In this document: positions 1 to 11,400 of the stretch, in pieces | How the letters are laid out: each line of letters begins with the position of its first letter | Numbering within the stretch: position 1 is the first letter of the stretch | Source: Saccoglossus kowalevskii | Taxonomy: Eukaryota > Hemichordata > Enteropneusta > Harrimaniidae | DNA length: 46,620 bases | Reading direction: 5' to 3' | Assembly: GCF_000003605.2 (NCBI RefSeq) | Contig: NW_003147278.1 | Coordinates: 195,972 to 242,591, forward strand | Program-made: the position numbers and the translations under genes | The notes under the pieces: model-generated | What the model was told of the DNA's origin: nothing | Database searches by the model: none | Seen by the model: the letters and a program-made list of their open reading frames with translations, nothing else

Positions 1-406
1 GAGGTTACCCTTTGCCACAACTACCTCCAGGTCACCCTTGGGCAAGGTGTAGTACCTGTCAGCCTTGGGTGCCAACTTCCCACATAATAAGTTTGGTTGA
101 CGTCAGTAAGGGCATACGGTCATAAAAGCCTTGCACCAACTCAGCCTCACGTGTGAGGTATTACCTATTAAAGGCAACGTTTACGTTTATTTAAATATGT
201 ATATATGTGTCCTGGGCAAGATGTTAAACTACATCCGGTTGTGGAGTCTATGGACGTGGGAGAATGAGGTTACCCTTTGCCACAACTACCTCCAGGTCAC
301 CCTTGGGCAAGGTGTAGCACCTGTGAGCCTTGGGTGCCAACTTCCCATATAACAAGTTTGGTTGACGTCAGTAAAGGCACACGGTCGTAAAACTCCTGCA
401 CAAACA
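1..406. repeat. Tandem repeat, 265-bp period, about 1.5 copies visible
   Basis: The block starting at base 1 (gaggttaccctttgccacaa) restarts at base 266 and stays nearly identical for about 140 bp, so the period is 265 bp. The second copy loses similarity near 406. The first copy runs off the left window edge, so the array is probably longer. Each copy carries a TGACGTCA octamer (a CRE-like palindrome). Frames through it are open only in part and show no domain, so I read it as non-coding satellite or minisatellite DNA. Confidence 0.8.
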
Positions 407-455
407 GATCCGCATAGGTGGAAAATTTTTCATGTATATATTAGTTTCAGTTGTT

Positions 456-531
456 CTTAGCATTTGGCAAGGGGGATCGTAACCTCTTGTGGTGAGAACC
501 AGTGTGACTGGCCTGCCAACGGGGTGCTAAG
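456..531. other. Nested inverted repeats, RNA-like fold
   Basis: An outer stem pairs CTTAGCA (456-462) with TGCTAAG (525-531). An inner stem pairs TTGGCA(A)GG (464-472) with CCTGCCAA (512-519). Inside, two mutually exclusive hairpins exist: TGGT/ACCA around GAGA (490-501) and CCAGT/ACTGG around GTG (499-511). No tRNA A or B box, hammerhead core or other known RNA signature was found. It may be a small foldback element or a structured transcript. Confidence 0.4.
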
Positions 532-539
532 GATTTCAT

Positions 540-1586
540 TGGAAAAGTTATCAGTTACTTCCGTTAATGTAATTTCGTTTTACATACCCGTAAATCAAAA
601 ATCACAATAGTTTGTGTATATGTAGAAATCGTTATTCCTTATATGAGTGTAATCTTTAACGACTGTATATAATATACAGTTGTTATCATCTGCACAAAGT
701 GCATTTGAAATCTGTCCGGCCTGAACTATGGTTTACATACAAGATATTATTTATTAGATATTCAGCGGAAAAGTTACTCAACAAAGGTATTGCAGTGTAT
801 TCAAAATCAACGGTTTGTTTAATTTTGGTGATATAATATGTTTAGTGGTATGTCTAGATTGGTTCTGGCAGTCGGGGAGCTAAAAATAAAACAAAATTAC
901 AGTACAACACCCAGTACTGAAATTTGTTACACCATATTTTAGAAGAATAATTTATTCTGAACATTTCTAGGTATTATGTAGAGTCAAATTGTGTTTATTT
1001 TAGAAGCCATTTTCCAATTTTCGGGTCTTAAACAAAAATAATTTCAGTTTGGAGCTGAAAGTCTGTTCTTATATAGAACAATTTATATTTAAATGTGTAT
1101 TCTAATCTTTATCCATATCAAACTTTTTGTAATAGATCCCAAAGTCATAACATTATTAATTTAATATTTAGTATGTCATCAGCTGCATATTATTGAATAC
1201 ATTTGCATATATAATTCAGTATTATTTATTTACATTTGTTTCTTTGATTGAATTACATTAAATATTCTTATTCTTTTTTTCTTTTAATAAACATTTATTA
1301 TGTATGCATATTAGTATCTCTTCATAACATGCCAAGACTTCCTGAGTAAGTGCATCTTATATACACGTAAATAAGTTCTAACTGGGAATACATCTCCCAG
1401 CATTTTCTTCTCTATCATGGCTGCCTCCACATCTTAGGTTAGTATTTTGTAATCTTCATTTAAATCCAAAACCTCTGTCCTTTTATTTCACCATCCACAG
1501 CTGTAGAACGTTTTGATTAGTAGACTAACATCTCTAGAAGGTTTCAGAGTATTTTACTAGTAGAATAGTAAATTTATTTACATATT
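540..1586. other. AT-rich non-coding stretch
   Basis: No open frame of note, no RNA gene and no inverted-repeat element was recognised here. Confidence 0.5.
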
Positions 1587-1781
1587 ATGGGTAATTTGTT
1601 TGTCGTTTACAAATGTTTCACAGTACGAGTTTCAATTAGGTCATTTATGATGTCACTGTCATCACAGTGCAGATCAATCGTCCACAAGAGATATATCAGA
1701 TTTATATCAGTGTACATTTGCTCAGAATTGTTTGTTCAAAATAATTTGAATATGAAATATCCAATCAGCTGCGAGTACTAA
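1587..1781 (+). other. Short ORF sharing a nine-residue block with an ORF at 34.5 kb
   Basis: A 64-codon open frame beginning MGNLFVVYK. Its only remarkable feature is the block VYICSELFV near the C-terminal end, which recurs exactly in the ORF at 34531-34758. All six nucleotide differences across those 27 bases are synonymous. No family was recognised and there is no signal peptide or conserved domain. It may be a fragment of an unknown repeated gene, or coincidence. Confidence 0.2.
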
Positions 1782-1857
1782 CGTACGTGATATTAACATA
1801 ATTACATATACAAATTTAAACAGTAATGATGATGTACATCAACGTCTGTAGCCAGAC

Positions 1858-2880
1858 ATGACCACTTTAGATAAAATTGATATACGCTGGCATTCAACAT
1901 GTTATGAATGTTGTAAAAGTAAGCAAAACCTACATTATAATGATGGTAAATCACCCAGAACCACTGAAATATACATGAATTCAATGGAAACTATGAGCAG
2001 CATGTCTAACCAAAAAAATTCATTTTTTGCAAGAACAGAACCCACAAAAATCTAAAGGAACTTGTGAATGTGTCAACATTTGAAATCTGTGATAGAATAA
2101 AACAGGCAGCAGATGCACAAGGTGATTAGACTATGTTGCATATATTACGTAGTGTTACCAATGATTTGGTTGCTGCTGAAGCAAAGTGCCATAAAGTATC
2201 ATCATACATAGGCACAAGAAATATAAAGTACATGGAGTGCAAAGAAAGCAAGCCTGTCGAAACAACCTATGTTGCAGCTTTCACAATATTTGTTTCAGAA
2301 ACTCAAACTGACATTGACGATGGCAAAGCTTATGATATGGTGGGTTTGTTAACAAGGTACAAAATTATTCTTGAGAGTATGGGTGTCACTGCACAGAGCT
2401 ACAGCAAGCAGCGACTGAAACTACGTTTGAAAACATATTTTGGTGAAGCAATAGTGTGTCATTCACCACACGACAGATCAAATCAAATTAATCTTGGTGT
2501 ATTTATACAAATTGATGGAGATAATACTGTTATAAACGAGGAAACCATTGATGGCAAACAAACAACACATGCAACCACGCTATTACTATATCAACAAGGC
2601 ACATTCGATTCTGTGCCAAAACGCCAAGTTTTTGCTGATCATTGAAGAAGAATTCGAGCTTTAAAAGAATCAACAGCTTCACAGAATATATCTCTGTTCA
2701 GCGCTTATGGTAGAAGACCAAAATTTTCCACTTTTGTTGGAAAGGTGAAAAGGGAGTGGTTTCTGTGTACTGATGATATGTATAGCAATGGTTGCTCTAT
2801 CGATATTACTTGTTAGATTATGCCCAAGTAAATTGCAGTCAAACATTATAGCTCGTTTAAAGGTCAAGGCTAACAACATA
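1858..2880 (+). pseudogene. Frameshifted copy of a repeated, transposon-associated gene family
   Basis: The first frame (1858-2055) carries a WHSTCYECCKSKQNL segment of the Trp-His-x-x-Cys-Tyr type. It is broken by an indel at the A-run near 2045-2050. The reading continues in the next frame, passes an in-frame TAG at 2127-2129, and goes on through NDLVAAEAKCHK to a TGA at 2643-2645. After that, further coding-like sequence (RRIRALKES..., then GRRPKFSTFVGKVKREW) follows in the same frame. From memory, this layout (WHxxCY module, then a D-L-V-A-A-E-A-K-C-H helix, then a long helical region) matches large intron-poor proteins present in many copies in invertebrate genomes and often tied to mobile elements. 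The function is unknown. One frameshift and two stops make it a dead copy. Confidence 0.55.
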
Positions 2881-3810
2881 ATACTCCCAGATAAAAGAGC
2901 TCGTCAAATTTAAGAACATGCAATTTACATATTAAACTTTTCGTCAATTTGTGTAGCCCGCCAACAACGTCATAGAATCTGTTGTCAGAAATTGAGAAAA
3001 TTACTTCATCTATAACTTCAAAGGTTGAACTTCAAATTAGCTGACAATTTGGAATATAATAGCATATATGTATTGGTGCCAAAATTTGCTTCTAAAATAG
3101 TTGTCACGAAACAGAACTGAAAATATTTATTTTTATGTTTTTCTACTAAATGCTCAAATTTCCTCATATTGTATACAATTTACCGATGTGAGTAGGTTAT
3201 ATAGGTGATATATTACTTGTTGACTACTAAAAGGGAACAAAAAAGTATATTTCACAACCAAAATAACAAATATGTTAAGGTTTTTGGCAATGTCGTCACT
3301 TTATGTGTATCTGTAACATTTTAATTTCCATTACTGTAATTATATACATGAGTGACGGAGGGGGACAGTACAATTTCCATGGTTAAAATATAATGCAATG
3401 CACCTTTCCTGTAATATGTTATAACTGCCACTGGAAACAATTCACCCGTCCTTAAAAGTGATACAGACGCGTTTGAATGTTTTACGCCACATTAGAACAC
3501 ATTTCTTTGTTTATATTGGAAGCAGAAACACTGTCGCAAATGGTGGCACGAATACTTTACTTCGCTGAAATTTTGGGCTATCATATCGCACTAAATTATT
3601 ACTACATACAGGGGAATGTGTGTACAAATAAAAGTAAAAGAAAATAACACAAAGTATGCACTCTGACAGTAATCATACTCAATCGTTAAATTCGGTATTT
3701 CCACTAAATATTATATAATCCCGTTTGGTTTTAGGCGTTAATGCAATATTCACTACATATGACATTTTAAATATTCCACCATGAATATAATGGAGCATCG
3801 GAAAATGTAA
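2881..3810. other. AT-rich non-coding stretch
   Basis: Nothing recognisable on either strand. It may include non-coding ends of the decayed elements on both sides. Confidence 0.4.
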
Positions 3811-4390
3811 CAAATTAGTTTCAGAAAGACGGGTTGTTCTGCGGACGACGTTGTTGCATTAGTCGACGATAAGCAAAAAGAGTACTCTGCCAAGAAAACA
3901 AAACAATATGTTACAGTTTTTAACGAGTTAAAGCACTCGATGACAACAGCAGGACAACATTTAGAGGAAATCCAAAATTGATTCTTTGCTTCGAAAATCG
4001 CAACCCAGACTAAATAATATTGTATCAGAAGTCCGTGGGTCGGCGTTCGTATGACAAGATATACGGGGACTCTCAGAACCGAAATACTTTGAAAGCTGCA
4101 GGAAAGATCGATTGTGGAAGACGGTCAGTTTGGTAGGCATTCCGCATCAGCAATCTTGCGTTACTACACCAAGCTGTTAAGCACTCCCGGACACAACCAG
4201 ATGGAATGGAGTGATATACGCTTGAAATTGACAAAAATGTTGAACGGCGCGCATATAATGAGGAACACATAAAGACTCGGCGTGGAGAACCAGGGAAGAA
4301 CCGCAATTTCGTTCTGAAAGCTTGTGCTACTCAATTTACAGTACACGCAGATCGTTTATACGCTGCACATCGACCGGAAAGATGAATTGC
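3811..4390 (+). pseudogene. Possible decayed coding remnant
   Basis: A frame from 3811 reads QISFRKTGCSADDVVALVDD, then YSAKKTKQYVTVFNEL, and stops at 3979-3981. Codon-like stretches continue to about 4390 in shifting frames, including VLKACATQFTVHADRLYAAH near 4310-4370. The opening loosely resembles the N-terminal part of Crypton/DUF3504-type tyrosine recombinases (D-D-V-x-x-L, then K-x-T-K-x-x-V-x-x-F). No catalytic residues can be placed, so this is a weak guess. Confidence 0.2.
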
Positions 4391-7300
4391 ACTGGGTCGA
4401 TACCACGCCAGGGTAATATGTTACTGGTAATTACTGACCCAAATGAAATATGGTATTATCAATAAACTTACCAAACATCGCTTGTTATTATGATTGTAGG
4501 AGACCCAAAATACGGACAGTGATGTGTGTTGATGTTACTCTACCCAACACCATCAGATAATGTTACCTTGAGGAAATGGACAGTATTTATCGCCCTCTAT
4601 ATGCAATTTTTTGGTAATTCGTTTATTACATTTTTTTACCTAGGGCAATCTAGAGGATCCATATTAGTTGGATTATCATTTAAAGTGACAATTTTCTTTT
4701 AATTTGGTATTCAACGTACATATTCCTTGTTGTCTTTTTTTAATTGAATAGTCGTCTGTGGATCCATGTTTTAAATAGTGGCGGCGAAAGATAAAAATCG
4801 TAAATACAAAATAAAACTTCAATGTAGTGGCGATAACAGTAATGGCGCTGCCATTGCCAAGTTTTTTTACTATTACTATTAACTACAAATTGCACATCAA
4901 GTAAAAAGCTCCTATGTCGACGATTGCAATATTAATCTGAGCATGCGCAAACAGTTTTATATTTATTTATTTTATTTTGGTGTGTTTGTTGAACCCATTT
5001 ACACCTAATAGGGTAGTAAATCTATTGTACATTTTTGAAAGTGGTATCGATGTTGATCAATAGATCATTTTCCGTTCACTGCGAGATCCCGCGTACTGTA
5101 CACATTCGAAGATGGTCAATTTCAGTGAAGTAAGGGTATTCAAATGCAATATTTATTTGTCAAAGATCAACCTTTCAATGTGAGCTACGAAATAAAAAAT
5201 CGAGTTCAAAATCAAATTGTTCAGACGTTTGGCGGGATTTCGCAGCTGAACGGAAAATCATCTATTGGTAGTCCACATTCAAACACATTTTTTTCTGACA
5301 CATATGTACTTGTTCGCCGAGAAAAAAAATGAACCATAATGAACACATAGTATCAAGTTTGTTGCATGGGGTTGAGTTAGATTCGAAATATGTCAGTTCT
5401 GGTGTAGCTGTCACCGTGATCGTCATCGTCACCGGCGCACGTCTGTACACTGTATGTCGCTGGACCCTGGCACCCTGGAAAAATCGAATTTGACGCCTGT
5501 CTCGTTATTTAGCAGGCTACTAGGCACGTCACTACACTGTTTTATTTCATCGATCGTCTGAGTTAAAAAAAACACTTATTGCTACCTTTTACACGGACAA
5601 AATGCTCTCTATTAAGCGATAACCAGGATCGCAAAAAAGTCAAATCATTTGAAACACTTACCCGACGTCTCTCTCTCTCTCTCTCTCTCTCTCTTCTGAA
5701 ATCCGCCTCGGTGATGATGCGCTAGTCCGGAATCTAATCTTTAAAAAGTGTTGATATTGCGCCAGTTGTCGGCATTTCTCTTTAAAACCTAGTTGTTGTT
5801 TTTCTTTCATGGACGAGGACAGTTTTTCGAAAAAAGAGTCTGAGGTGAAGTGGACACTACATATGATGCTGTAAGGAGAAGGTCAACGCCTACATTTTCT
5901 CGTTATTTTCACGGCTTTCGTCCACTGGCGTCGCACCTTCGGATGGTTTGGAAACGTGTGAGAGTTGGAAATCTCGGAAACAGTCGACTGTTTTAGGATA
6001 GTTGGGCGTGGCTACAGCACGAGAAATATCTCAAATTTACTTGGATACGAGTATTCATTTTCAGCAAAAAAATCAATAACTGCCCATTTCAGTGGGACAC
6101 AGATCTAAAATGGAAAACGTGTGGGTGGGCATTGCACAGGCACTTTAAATAATTTATAAAGAGTATGCAAACAATCCCCAGATTAAACCTACTTATTAAC
6201 GTTATCAGTTTTCATTATAATTTAATACTGTCATTTTATTTTATACTCGTGCGGTTATCATAGTGATTAACCCCGCAGTAAATTGTGCACAATGATTGTC
6301 CGTTCTACAGTCGTGTTAATTATCGTGTCAAATGGGGCGTGCGTGTATAAATTACTTTTAAAAAGTAAGATGATTGTATATCGTCGTATATCGTAAGTAA
6401 CTTTTCACGAAACACACCTTCGAGCTATTTTTGCAGCTAGGTTGTACACGATAATACATGTAAAACTACTAGTATATAATTGGTAACAACACTATTATTT
6501 GTTCTCACTTTTATTTAAATAATAAACACACTGAAATAATTTGAAAGTTTGCCATTTACAAACGAAATCATAACATGCTATATATATGATATATATATTT
6601 CAGCAATTGTGTATGCAAATCTACCTAGTCACGTGGCAACATGTGATTACCAAAATATATTAAGTAAATCAAAATATACAATATGCACATGTAACACATA
6701 TTTATTTGCCATGGAAACCAACTCGTAAGATCAGCCAGTTAACGATAATAAACGCCGGAACTAAGTTAACAATCCACCATTATCGTCGAATTTGTCTCTC
6801 GCTTGGAATCGAGCTCTCCCTTTATTGTTATTCCTGTAAACGAAAGAAACTATTCTTAAAGTCGTATTCCTAGTTTATTTTACATATACACAACACCTCC
6901 TAGTTGTTATATTAAATATATGAGTAAATGATGAAAGCATTTGAATTGGCAACAATTCTAGGAATAGCGGAGCACTCGAGCTAACCTGCACTGATGGTGG
7001 TGGTTTTTAATTTAATCACCAACTTAAACAAAATGTATATTGTTGTAATCACCCAAGGCCATTTGATTGTATTTTACGAGATAATTCTAAATTCGATTTC
7101 AGGATTTTGTTTAAATGAGATTTCTCCTGAACTGTACACAATGCAAAGTCAGTATGTTGCTTTAATACAGACGTGTTTGAAAGTGAGATGTTTTTTTTTT
7201 TTTACCAGATAATACAATGTAAAAAGGAATCTGTAACGCTAACACATGTATGTATGTATGTGATAGTGATGTTTTATACAAAAGCATACACAATTGCAAT

Positions 7301-7403
7301 TACAAATTCACAATTTTATAATTAGACTTTGACTTTTAAATATTATTTTCCGAAACCGAGTCTATGTTCTCCATATATTCAGTAATACAACCTGGGCACA
7401 TTT
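4391..7403. other. Long non-coding interval
   Basis: Short open frames are present (for example 5144-5332), but none shows a domain, a good start context or splice support. A (CT)n microsatellite lies within it. I see no RNA gene. Confidence 0.4.
5669..5694. repeat. (CT)n microsatellite
   Basis: Uninterrupted TC/CT dinucleotides of about 26 bp. Confidence 0.95.
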
Positions 7404-7409
7404 TTTAAT
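7404..7409 (-). terminator. Candidate ATTAAA polyadenylation signal
   Basis: ATTAAA on the minus strand, about 105 bp downstream of the proposed stop of the small secreted-peptide gene at 7514. It is the nearest plausible signal, because no minus-strand AATAAA was seen closer. Confidence 0.35.
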
Positions 7410-7513
7410 AAATAAAATACCGGAAATGTTGAATATTTCGTCAAAATACATTTGATTCAATATAATATGTTTTAAAACATGGGTGGTCATGGAGGCATCG
7501 ATTCCAATGCGAA

Positions 7514-8310
7514 TTAGTCTGTCTTGGAGCTTGCTTGATACATGAGTGTATCTACCATGTTCAGATTCGACACGCTTCTTAGGGAATTATTATCTTTGGT
7601 TGGAAAAATTCTCCCGCCCTTTGGGATGACGTTCAGCAGGCTAACTACGTTTGACTGCGTCGCGATGGTGTCACTTCTGTAGCTAGGGTGAATTACAAGC
7701 ATTTCCGGGAAACTTTTGTAATGCTTTTTGGTTGTGTAAGAATAAAATTAGTATTTATTTTGTAAAAATAAAAAAAATAAAAAAGCATGTTCAGGTTGTG
7801 TATAACTTTAGTTTTAGTTTAGTTAGGCGAAACATCCAACGTTTATGATATTTTATAAGAAAAATATTAAAACTTTATATTTAATATTATGTCCAAGTGA
7901 AGTTTTATAATTCATGTAACCTTGAATTCTGTGAATTACAGTAATATATATAATTAGCTTATCCAATTACTTCACGGATATGAATTAAATGCATGACGAG
8001 AAATTAATCGTATATTTTGGACAGTGTCTGTAAATACAATTACTAAATACACACGCATCATAGCAGACGTACTATACTCGGTGATAACAACGTGTTTTTT
8101 TGTGCTTTTTTTTTAAGACGGATCATAATCCAAAAATGATGGAAGATGTAACACATATACGTACTTGTATCTCGGTCCGTTGTAAGGATTGTTTTTATTC
8201 AACACCGGTGAGCCTGCCATCAATATATCGCCCCAGTTAACAGCATGTACGTGGAGACACATAGTTGTCATCAAGATGGTCGCAAAAATCAATACTACCA
8301 TTCCCTTCAT
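7514..8310 (-). CDS. Small secreted peptide precursor, two coding exons
   Basis: I do not recognise the family. Coding exon 1 (8310 to 8165) starts MKGMVVLIFATILMTTMCLH, a signal peptide likely cleaved after VHA, followed by NWGDILMAGSPVLNKNNPYN. A GTACGT donor follows at 8164 in phase 2. An acceptor ctacag at 7682-7677 restores the frame into exon 2 (7676 to 7514), giving a 102-residue product with no cysteine after the signal peptide. Without splicing the frame would end after 65 residues. A 5' UTR intron is also likely: a GTAAGT donor after 8480 and an atatcag acceptor before 8320. A TATA motif lies upstream. The signal peptide, 5' intron and TATA box together make this a credible gene. 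The exon-2 join rests only on GT-AG and phase. The product could be a neuropeptide-like, antimicrobial or other secreted peptide. Confidence 0.5.
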
Positions 8311-8535
8311 ATTTGACTAACTGATATAAATTGGTATGACTATAAACAAAAACATTAATACAAAGTATCATGTTATTGATATATGTGTCTTGTAACAAAC
8401 TGAACGAAAAAATGAAAATATGAAACACATAAATTCAGTAATTCCGCTGCCAATGGATTTAATGAACATACACACTTACCTCCGTGACGTACAGCAAAAA
8501 GATACGTTATGTGGTTTCGATCATAAACTATTTAA

Positions 8536-8541
8536 ATTATA
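8536..8541 (-). promoter_or_regulatory. TATA box for the minus-strand secreted-peptide gene
   Basis: TATAATTTAAATA on the minus strand starts at 8541. A start site about 30 nt downstream (near 8510) would give a short non-coding first exon ending at the GTAAGT donor after 8480. Confidence 0.45.
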
Positions 8542-8952
8542 GCAGTGCTTCGTCATTATTGACGAAGATCGTTAATTATTGATAATGTTTCACTGTGTAT
8601 GCATGAGACAGCATCTACTGAAGCGTTATGTTATTGCCGATAAACACGTGTCGGATTCACGACTCATCATGATGCAGTTACGCACCGGTGCATGATATGT
8701 TGTTGTTTTTTTGGATCATAAGCCTATTCAAGATGAGATTATTGCTAGAACCCCCGCCGCAAATAAGATACCAATTCTGAACGAGAAGTAGAGACTTCAT
8801 GTGTGTTTTCTAGCGTGTACTAGAATGGACATTGTCGATATCTCAATGTTCATTGCAAAATTCGTCTCAAGCAACGCATTAGTTACTAAATTTAAAACCA
8901 TGTTAGCCAGTCTTGTAGCATATGAAAATTTGTGCTTACAACTGGTTTTTAA

Positions 8953-9005
8953 TCCGTGTCGAAAACGTGCACAGAATGGTCGTTTTGTGCACGTTTCCGA
9001 CACGG
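8953..9005. other. 53-nt hairpin with 19-bp arms
   Basis: The arms CCGTGTCGAAAACGTGCAC (8953-8971) and GTGCACGTTTCCGACACGG (8987-9005) pair with one mismatch around a 15-nt loop. The surrounding frames show no domain. Possible origins are a tiny foldback element, a small-RNA hairpin or a protein-binding palindrome. Confidence 0.6.
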
Positions 9006-10420
9006 CTTATCAGCTACCTCAAGTGCCAAATCCATGAAATAAACAACCAATGTCAATAGAGTAGCCTAGGTGTTAAAAATGGATTAAGTACTGGCAAACC
9101 AACTTCTGCATAGGTATGTTTCTAAAAGCTTGCTTTTTAGCTGATTTAGTCATCATTTTTGAACTCAGAAGCCCGCAAAATCTAATATTACATGTGAGAA
9201 CGAAACAAATCCGTCGAGATTTCACGTTTTCTCGTAAAAGGAATGCTGGCTGTTCCCTCTCTGGACTCCCTCCCGCGTATACTAGTACTGGTACTACCAT
9301 GGATTAGTACCTTCCATGGTACTACCAACTCTAACCATGTCCCTATTTGGTGACGCATGTCAAGCTATAAATGGGCATCAATACTCATTTCGCCCAATAT
9401 TTCGCTTTTATAACATTTTATAACATACCGCTTAATTTCCGACTGGAAAAACGACCATGTTTTTATCCCTTTTTTTCTCACTCGCTTATTAAAAACACAG
9501 ACCGCTTGTTCAAACACTGAACACTGGCACATGAGTTGTCGAAATGGTTGTTTTAGTGCTAAAGTTTGAGGATTCAATGAGTATTAACCATTATTTAATT
9601 TCGAACGACACTTCCAAACCATCATACTTTGTTTCGTTCGCGAACGTAACTTGAACTATGACCTCTTGTTATGTGAACGTTCCATAACAAGCTGATAGAG
9701 CGGGACTGTGTTCCGTTTGAATCCAGGGCTGCTATCTCGTTTCAACAATATGATTATCGAGACAATTACGTGATATAGGTAATGCTAACTCCTTGGGGCA
9801 GAGAACAGAGACACCAGGAACATATTGATGCCACGGCCATGTATTTAAAATGCGAGCGTGCAGACGAGAGATATTTCTGGGTTCGCGCGCTCGAAAAATT
9901 AAGCGGAAATAATTCAACATAAGCGAGTAAAAATAATGATCGAAAAGCAGAAGCGAGCAGGAGGTTGGATGAAATTAGTGCTGTACATTCAGGTCCTTTG
10001 TAAAAAATACGATCGGCTAAGATCTATGTCATTCTGTAGCACGCCAGAGACAGACAAAATGCAGTTTTAAATATTGACACCGTTCGTATTTTTTAAATGA
10101 GTCAAAAAATAAATAAATTGTATGCTGCTTAAGCGATGATCGATCGAAACAGACTCGTTTTAACGGCTACGTTCTGCTGAAGATATAAGACTTCACTTTC
10201 GGAGTTATTACCGAAGATAATGTACGACAGCAAAAAAACAACAACATTTGGTTATGTAAAATAGAGTAGCATTCATGTAGGTCCAATCAGTACTGTTGTA
10301 TCGTATATTTCGTCAACCGAACGTTACTACCCGGACCTGCTCGTCGATTATTATTGCAAATGTCATTTCTTTCCAGAATCAATTGAGTATAAGTACGTTA
10401 TTTTAGAATGGTTTTCATTT
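9006..10420. other. Non-coding interval with a TIR-like fragment
   Basis: Around 9304-9320 the string TTAGTACCTTCCATGG repeats the terminal inverted repeat of the element at 10469-11400. It sits between two imperfect copies of a GGTACTACC motif. It is probably a solo end or a relic of a related insertion. Nothing else was recognised. Confidence 0.4.
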
Positions 10421-10426
10421 GGTTTC

Positions 10427-10463
10427 ACCATAGACCCTCAACCCTTTGTTGAGGGTCTATGGT
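10427..10463. repeat. Perfect 15-bp hairpin flanking a TIR element
   Basis: ACCATAGACCCTCAA (10427-10441) and its exact reverse complement (10449-10463) enclose a 7-nt loop. The unit GGTTTCACCA occurs on both sides (10421 and 10461). It sits immediately left of the TIR element starting at 10469. Confidence 0.8.
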
Positions 10464-10468
10464 TTCAC

Positions 10469-11400
10469 CATGGAAGGTACTAACGGAAGGAGCCACGACG
10501 CCTCTCAGGTGGCCACTTAAGCTTCTTTACGGGCTTATTTTCTTTTGTTTCAACCCAAGTTAATCCTGATGAGGACATTGTCTAGCTCATCTTTGATGTC
10601 GATGATAGTTTGCGACTGTTTACACAAGTAACGAGTTAGCGGAATATGACATAACCTTGCCGATTTTTAACATGACCATAAAATATATGCGCATTATGAA
10701 ACTATGGTCATCACACATGCGTACTCGGTTTGTTTAGGTGCGAAAGGTCAAAATACGTATTTCATAGCCGGCAATTCAATAGATGAACGTTTGACTTCAC
10801 GTATTTCACATGTTTTAATTATTAGCAACTGTAGCAAGAACAAGATTTTGAGTGTCTACAACAAAAATTCCAAAGGACTCCTAAAAAATATTATCACTGG
10901 AAAAGTGTCTAGGCATGCCCTTCTTTTGATACTATCTTTTCTGGTGGTGTTCGTCGATGCCCGGTGGTCGAAAATTTCAATAGTTTCGGGCCTCAAACCA
11001 ACGCAATGACAATGGTACCATTGAATAGTGCAGTCGTTATTATCACAGGCAATCATTGATTAAGTCTCATCACCATTACAAATACAAAAAGATTCACGAT
11101 AGTTCATCAATTCTTCTTCAATCGATGTTATATCTGCCAATTTTTCATTAAAGTTCGCCAAAATCTCCGGAAACAACAGTATTCATACTAGACGCCATTT
11201 TCAGTATTGTACATGCGAGGTTCGTCGATCGCTTCCGAACATGCCCCGAATATTACCGAATGCTCGAGATGAGTGTAACCCATTGTACAAAGGTGTTAAG
11301 AGCTAACAAGAACCAATGTTTGTGAACAAACAATGACAAACGATCATGGGGTAAAGCTAAAACAATAGCGTCGTAGCTCCTTCCGTTAGTACCTTCCATG
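10469..11400. mobile_element. 932-bp TIR element with 7-bp target duplication
   Basis: The first 33 bp (CATGGAAGGTACTAACGGAA...) are the reverse complement of the last 33 bp (11368-11400) with one mismatch. The same 7 bp, GTTTCAC, directly abuts both ends (10462-10468 and 11401-11407), as expected of a target-site duplication. The interior carries a broken PHD-finger reading frame on the minus strand and no recognisable transposase, so this is a non-autonomous element. A 7-bp duplication does not point clearly to one superfamily, since hAT and P-like elements usually give 8 bp. Confidence 0.7.
10961..11198 (-). pseudogene. Broken PHD-finger reading frame inside the TIR element
   Basis: An ATG at 11198 (MASSMNTVV) is followed by a one-base frameshift into FPEILANFNEKLADIT, then SFCICNGDE, an in-frame TAA at 11062-11060, and SMIACDNNDC, WYHCHCVGL. 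The order C-x-C, C-(D)-x-x-x-C and W-Y-H-x-x-C-V-G-L is the hallmark of a PHD zinc finger (Cys4-His-Cys3, a histone-tail reader). The final Cys-x-x-Cys pair is missing in frame. PHD fingers of this M-I-A-C-D-N type occur in chromatin proteins and in ORF1 of some CR1-like retrotransposons. Here the frame is framed by terminal inverted repeats, so it was probably captured by, or belonged to, that element. It is non-functional as it stands. Confidence 0.65.

Noticed and set aside
5144-5332. 62-codon frame (MQYLFVKDQPFNVSYE)
   Set aside because: Considered as a transposase helix-turn-helix remnant, but no motif could be aligned with confidence.
9690-9725. GTTTGAATCC, a tRNA B-box-like motif with GATAGAGC upstream
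   Set aside because: No cloverleaf can be folded around it and there is no proper A box, so it is not called a tRNA or SINE.
10704-11009. Plus-strand 101-codon frame
   Set aside because: Antisense to the PHD-finger remnant on the minus strand, with no features of its own.
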